Origin: Penium margaritaceum
Taxonomy: Eukaryota > Streptophyta > Zygnematophyceae > Desmidiales > Peniaceae
Assembly (NCBI GenBank): GCA_023375785.1
Contig: SZWC01004922.1
Coordinates: forward strand, 57,006 to 121,005
DNA length: 64,000 nucleotides
Reading direction: 5' to 3'
Under the pieces are notes generated by a model, which saw only the letters and a program-made list of their open reading frames with translations, did no database searches and was not told where the DNA came from. The first letter of the stretch is position 1. Each line of letters opens with the position of its first letter. Positions 59,695 to 64,000 of the stretch are shown piece after piece. A program made the position numbers and the translations under genes.

Positions 59695-62600
59695 GTGACG
59701 TCCTCCACTTGTGATTTTGGTGGCACTTGGATCATCGATTTTGGTGCCACTCATCACATGACCTGTCGGCGTAGTAACTTCGTTGTTCTCAATCTAGTTA
59801 CGTCTGTTCGTTCCGTCCGCATAGGCTCTAGTCAGTCCTTGTTAGTCCAGGGTGTTGGAGTTGTGTGCTTCCATGGTCCGTCTGACCCCCTGTATCTTTC
59901 CAAGGTGCTTTTTGTGCCTGACCTTGAGCTCACTTTGCTTTTTGTACTTGTCTACACATTGATGGGAATCTGTGGAGCACATTGCAGACTCCGCGAAGGT
60001 GACTCCTATTGACAACCGTAGCGTTGTTCTTCATGCCTCTGTTATGGATCGCATCTCTCAGGTTTCTCTTCCTCCTTGCTCCTCCTCCCCTCTTGCTCCT
60101 ATTTTTGTCACTGGTGTTCTGTCCACTGGGCACCACCAATTGCTACATCATCATCTGTGTCATGTGGGCTCTGACATTGTGTCGAAGCTCATTCGAACAT
60201 AGCCCGCACTCGGTCTTGACGCGACTTCCTTCAAGAAGTTGCCCAAGACCGACGGTCTCTTCTCTGCGCATGGTAAGATGCATCGTTGCACCTACCCTAA
60301 CTCTCGTTCACGCGTACTTCCTCCTCTCGAGCCAGTCCATTCAAACCTTCTGGGTCCTCTCCTTGTCGAGTCTCTATCCGATCGGGGTCGATACGTCCTA
60401 ACCCTGACTGATTACTTCACCCGGCTGCAGTGGGTCTACAGCGTGCGCTTGAAGAGCGATGCCGCTCTTGCGGTTTATCTCTGGCTAGTGATGGCTGAGC
60501 ATCAGTCCTGCCACATGCTCCATACCTTCCGCTCGGATTGCAGCGGCGAGTTTCTTGGCAAGATGGATAATTCCTTCACCAAGCATGAAGTTTTTCACTA
60601 GGTCTCCGATCCTGGTACTCCTCAGTAGAGCGGTGTCGCTGAGCAATGGAACTACACCATGGAGGATGCAATTTGCGTTATGCAGTCTGAGTGTCGTGTG
60701 CCGGAGTCCTTCGTCTTTGAAGGATTTTCCTACATGACTTGGAGCTGGAACCCCTCCCGCGCGGTCCCCTTCCGGACCACGTCACACCATACGAGCTTTG
60801 GTTTGGCCACCGTACTGACCTGCGCTTCGCTCGCATCTGGGGCTCCTTGGCTTCTTTGTGTTACACCGAGGAGCAACAGGGGTCCAAGGTCTCATCGCGG
60901 GGTCGCTTGTATGCCTTCGTAGGCATCTCGCAGAGGTTGAAGGCCTGACGTTTTTGGGGTCCCGCTCGTTGTCGTATGGTTGAGTCACGCGACGCGCTCT
61001 TCTTTGAGTCTCTCACTTATCATGATCTAACATCGATTAGGTTGCTGTCCGTCATGCACGTTCCCACGTGTGAGGTTTCTCGACGGATGGGGGAGTCTGA
61101 GCCTGCGAGCACCTCTAGCCCGGCTGATGTGTCCGTTCGAGCTCCCTCCACTTCTTGGTCTCTAGCTCTTGATGACCCAGCGATTATCGCTGTCAGCCCA
61201 AAGACCTCTCTAGTACAGCCAGCTTCTACCTCTTTTCCCTTGCACCCCACAGGTACCCGTGATCCTCTACCCATGTCCGCCAGTACTCCTGCCTCTGTGC
61301 GTGGTCCTGCCTTACCTGCTCCTACTGTTACACCCAGTCCAGTTTCTCCCACACACGCATCTCCTTGCACGACATCACCAGCTCCTTTGCTTTAGTCCTC
61401 CGCAACTGTGGTCGTACCTGTCTCTGAGCCTGAGGTGCGCCCCTCGAGCCCAGGTTACTCACGTGAGCCCGGCGGTCGTCTTCGACCATTGGACTCTGGA
61501 TTCCAGCGAGCGTCAGGTCGTGCACTGAGGCGCTCCACTCGCAGCATCGCGGGTGGTGATCTCGACACAAAGGCCGAAGGCCTGAGTGCCCGCACTTAGC
61601 ACACAAAGTACATCCAGCTTGCCCTGTAGGGCACGATCTCGTCACTCACGAGTTTCATATCGCTTGCGATGTAACAGCTGACCCTATGGTCGTCAGACCT
61701 ACCACAGAGGCGTGTGCCCTTGCCACTCAGAGCTCCCCCTCTATGGCGCCTGACCCGGGCACACTGAGGTAATCTCTCTCATCGCAGGATGTTTCCACCT
61801 AGTGTGCTGCCTATGAGGATGAGCTTTGTGCCATCCGAAAGCACGGAGTTTACGAGCTAGTCCACCTTCCACCTAGGAGGAAGGCTATTCAGTTCAAGTG
61901 AGTTTTTTGCAAGAAATTGAAGTCCGATGGCTCATTGGAATGCCACAAGGCTCGCTTGGTTGTCAAGGGGTACTCTCATGTCGAGGGCATCGATTACACT
62001 AATAACTTTGCCCCTGTCGGCCGCATGACCTCAGCTCGCGCTGTGCTCGGTGTAGTGGCTCAATATGACTGGGAACTGCACCAGACGGACGTGAACAATG
62101 CGATCCTCCATGGCTCTTTGGATGAGGAGATTTACGTGGCTCAGCCACCTGGCTTTGAGGATGGTGACAAGGTCTGGCGCTTGCACAAGTCTTTATACAG
62201 CCTCAAGCAGTCTCCTCGATGTTGGAACCAGGAGATCACTGGCACCGTGACTTGTGCGGGATATGTAGAGAGCGAGGCAGATCCCTCTTTCTTTATACGG
62301 TGGACACCTCAGCGGTTCACCGCCATCCTAGTCTATGTTGACAACCTTCTGATCGCGTCTGCGTCCATGGAGGCCGTAAAGGATGCCAAGGCGGTCCTCT
62401 AGACTTCCTATAGGATGAAGGACCTTGGTCTTGCAGCGGTGTTTCTTGGTATGGAGATTGTGGGAGACCGCAGACGTCGGACACTACTGCTTCACTGGGC
62501 CCGATACGCACGTGTTGTGGGGGAGTACCTTAGCGACGTCCTTGGCAGGGTGCCCACGGCCTCCACACCTCTCGCATCTGACGGGCATAATGCCCTAAAG

Positions 62601-63200
62601 GTGTATGATCCCACATAATTGGAGGAGACAGTGGATGTGGCCTTGTACCTCCGTCTCATCGGATCTCTGATGTACCCAGCCACTACCACATGCCCTGACA
62701 TCACTTTCGTCGTCAACCTCCTTACACTAGTTTTTGCAGGCTCCACGAGCTAGAGCCCTTCATGTGGCTGTGCGAGTGGTGCGGTACGTGGTCTCCACAC
62801 CGTACCTCGGACTCTACTTTCGCCGGCAGTGCTTGGTGGTCCTTGAAGGCTACCTAGAGAGCGACTAGGCCTGGAGTCCAAATGGACGCAGTCGCACCGG
62901 CTACGTGTTCTTGCTCGGTGGTACTGTTGTGTCCTGGCGCAGTGGGAAGCAGGGCTGCATTGCACATAGTTCATCAGAGGCAGAGTATGTTGCTCTGGGT
63001 GCAGGGGCCGCTGAGGCAGTATGAGTGCAACGCCTGTTCCTTGAACAGGGTCAGTCACTACCCGCCATTGTGCTTCGTTGCAACAACCAGAGTGCTCTTG
63101 CCATTATGCAGAACTCTGATGTCTTTCATGCTCGCATGAAGCACATTGCGGTTGAGCATCACTTTGTGCTTGATTTGGTGGAGTGACACGTGATCTCTGT
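59695..63200 (+). pseudogene. pol region of the right-hand copia (fossil)
   Basis: Protease region with GGTWIIDFGATHHMTC (59.72-59.77 kb); integrase with a zinc-site region (HHLCHVGSD) and core block YVLTLTDYFTRLQWVY (60.39-60.44 kb); RT with HKARLVVKGYSHVEGIDY, DVNNAILHGSLDEEIYVAQ, LYSLKQSPRCWN and VYVDNLLIAS; RNase H with TVVSWRSGKQGCIAHSS and EAEYVAL. Broken in several places, but the RT block at 61.92-62.40 kb is notably well kept. Confidence 0.9.
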
Positions 63201-63415
63201 CATGTGGGTTAGCATAGACACGCAGCGTTCTGATTTCTTGATGAAGGCACAAGCACGCGCAAAAATCCTAGTGGCCATTCGTTCTGTTGGGCTTCATCCC
63301 TTGCCTGAGAGTGGTTGAGGGTGGGGTGTCTCAACGTCTGTGTCACGACTGGTTTTTCACTCGTTGTTGTACTTGTTTTAGTGCTACATGTGTATGGACA
63401 TGCGTACCACCGGGT

Positions 63416-63425
63416 CATGGGGGAG
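63416..63425 (+). other. Polypurine tract of the right-hand copia
   Basis: CATGGGGGAG directly precedes the 3' LTR. GGGTCATGGGGGAG also occurs at the matching place in the nested minus-strand copia (37973-37960). Confidence 0.75.
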
Positions 63426-64000
63426 TGTTGCGATTTGTGACGTTCTTGTCGAGCTCTACAATTTATTGTGACCACTTGGCCGTGTCCATACTCGTGCAAA
63501 TCCCTGATGCAAACCCTGGTGGTACCGATGTGTCGACTGGTGGTGGACTACCAGCTTGGAGCTGACCGACGTCCGTCTTAGAGCTTTGGACACTGCACAT
63601 GACCTTTTGCAACTTTTTCTATGGCACGTAGGAGTTTATCGGTGGACTGGCAGTGGGCCTGATTTGCATGTTTTGCATTGTGTGTCCATCGTTTGATGCC
63701 GGATGCATGCATGTGACCAAGCGTAGCGTCTGGCTTGTGATTCTACACGTCTAGGTTCAGACGACGTAGCATTCTGACATGTCTGCGGTGAGTTACGGCC
63801 AAAATAGTGGTTTTGGGCCGGTTTTACGACAAATGTTGTGCTGCTGCATATGACAGCCGCTGTGCGTAGTGACAGGTACTTGTACTATGGACCGTCATTT
63901 GTCATTTCTCACTGCAAATGCTATTAAAGCATTATGACACTTTGCCTTGTGTCTCCTAGCCAGATCCTTGCCGTTGTGTGTGCGACTTGTGACTGTCGTC
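63426..64000 (+). repeat. 3' LTR of the right-hand copia (cut by window edge)
   Basis: First 575 bases of the LTR, aligned to 56399-56974. The remaining 70 or so bases and the rest of the interrupted gypsy LTR should lie beyond the edge. Confidence 0.88.

Larger units (their letters stand above)
56399..64000 (+). mobile_element. Ty1/copia with two LTRs, running off the window, broken
   Basis: Parts: 5' LTR (56399 to about 57042), PBS (57043-57056), low-complexity leader, gag (from ATG 57890), protease (59.7-60.0 kb), integrase (60.1-61.0 kb), Ser/Pro/Thr linker (61.0-61.75 kb), RVT_2 reverse transcriptase (61.8-62.6 kb), RNase H (62.85-63.2 kb), PPT (63416-63425) and 3' LTR (63426 to beyond the edge). 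Integrase precedes RT, hence copia. Its LTRs differ at about one base in seven by eye. It sits in the 3' LTR of gypsy copy C and so is younger. Broken in about ten places or more. Confidence 0.9.

Overview
This is a retrotransposon graveyard with one host gene clipped at its left edge. Long terminal repeat (LTR) elements or their fragments cover roughly 48 kb of the 64 kb. Both big plant superfamilies are present: Ty3/gypsy elements with chromodomains (chromoviruses) and Ty1/copia elements. Several have a primer-binding site (PBS) resembling the initiator-methionine tRNA type (TGGTATCAGAGC). This points to a large, repeat-rich plant or streptophyte-alga genome; that is an inference from element types, because no diagnostic host gene lies fully inside. 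All retroelements here look broken, most of them many times over, and I treat them as fossils.

Layout, left to right. 1-583: N-terminal 194 residues of a host type II membrane protein on the minus strand, with a poly-serine tract encoded by the AGG repeat at the edge. 584-1897: its upstream DNA. 1899-10257: a nearly full-length gypsy element of family 1 (5' LTR cut by a single N; PBS, leader hairpins, gag, protease, reverse transcriptase (RT), RNase H, integrase, chromodomain, polypurine tract (PPT), 3' LTR). 10258-15540: AT-rich DNA without a recognisable gene, holding one MITE-like inverted repeat. 15540-19115: a gypsy family 2 copy on the minus strand. 19440-19900: about 210-bp direct repeats. 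19976-22170: a second family 1 copy (leader and gag only). 22171-23420: unclassified DNA with two strong hairpins. 23420-26125: copia pol fragment on the plus strand with a 36-bp coding minisatellite. 26166-26939: assembly gap.

26940-32349: copia on the minus strand carrying a solo family 1 LTR (30544-31268). 32504-44953: gypsy family 2 copy A, split by a minus-strand copia (37960-44196). 44954-56398: gypsy family 2 copies B and C in tandem, sharing one LTR (LTR-B-LTR-C-LTR); copy A's last LTR directly abuts the first LTR of this array. 56399-64000: a copia inserted into the last LTR of the array, with its own 3' LTR running off the window.

No working multi-gene system is visible. The most informative structures are the tandem shared-LTR gypsy array with its LTR-LTR junction, the nested insertions that give a relative order of events, the hairpin-rich leader and LTR sequences, the 36-bp repeat expansion inside a copia linker, and two single-N assembly joins (one flanked by an exact 259-bp duplication). 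LTR boundaries are called from TG...CA ends, adjoining PBS or PPT and similarity between copies; all divergence statements are estimates by eye.
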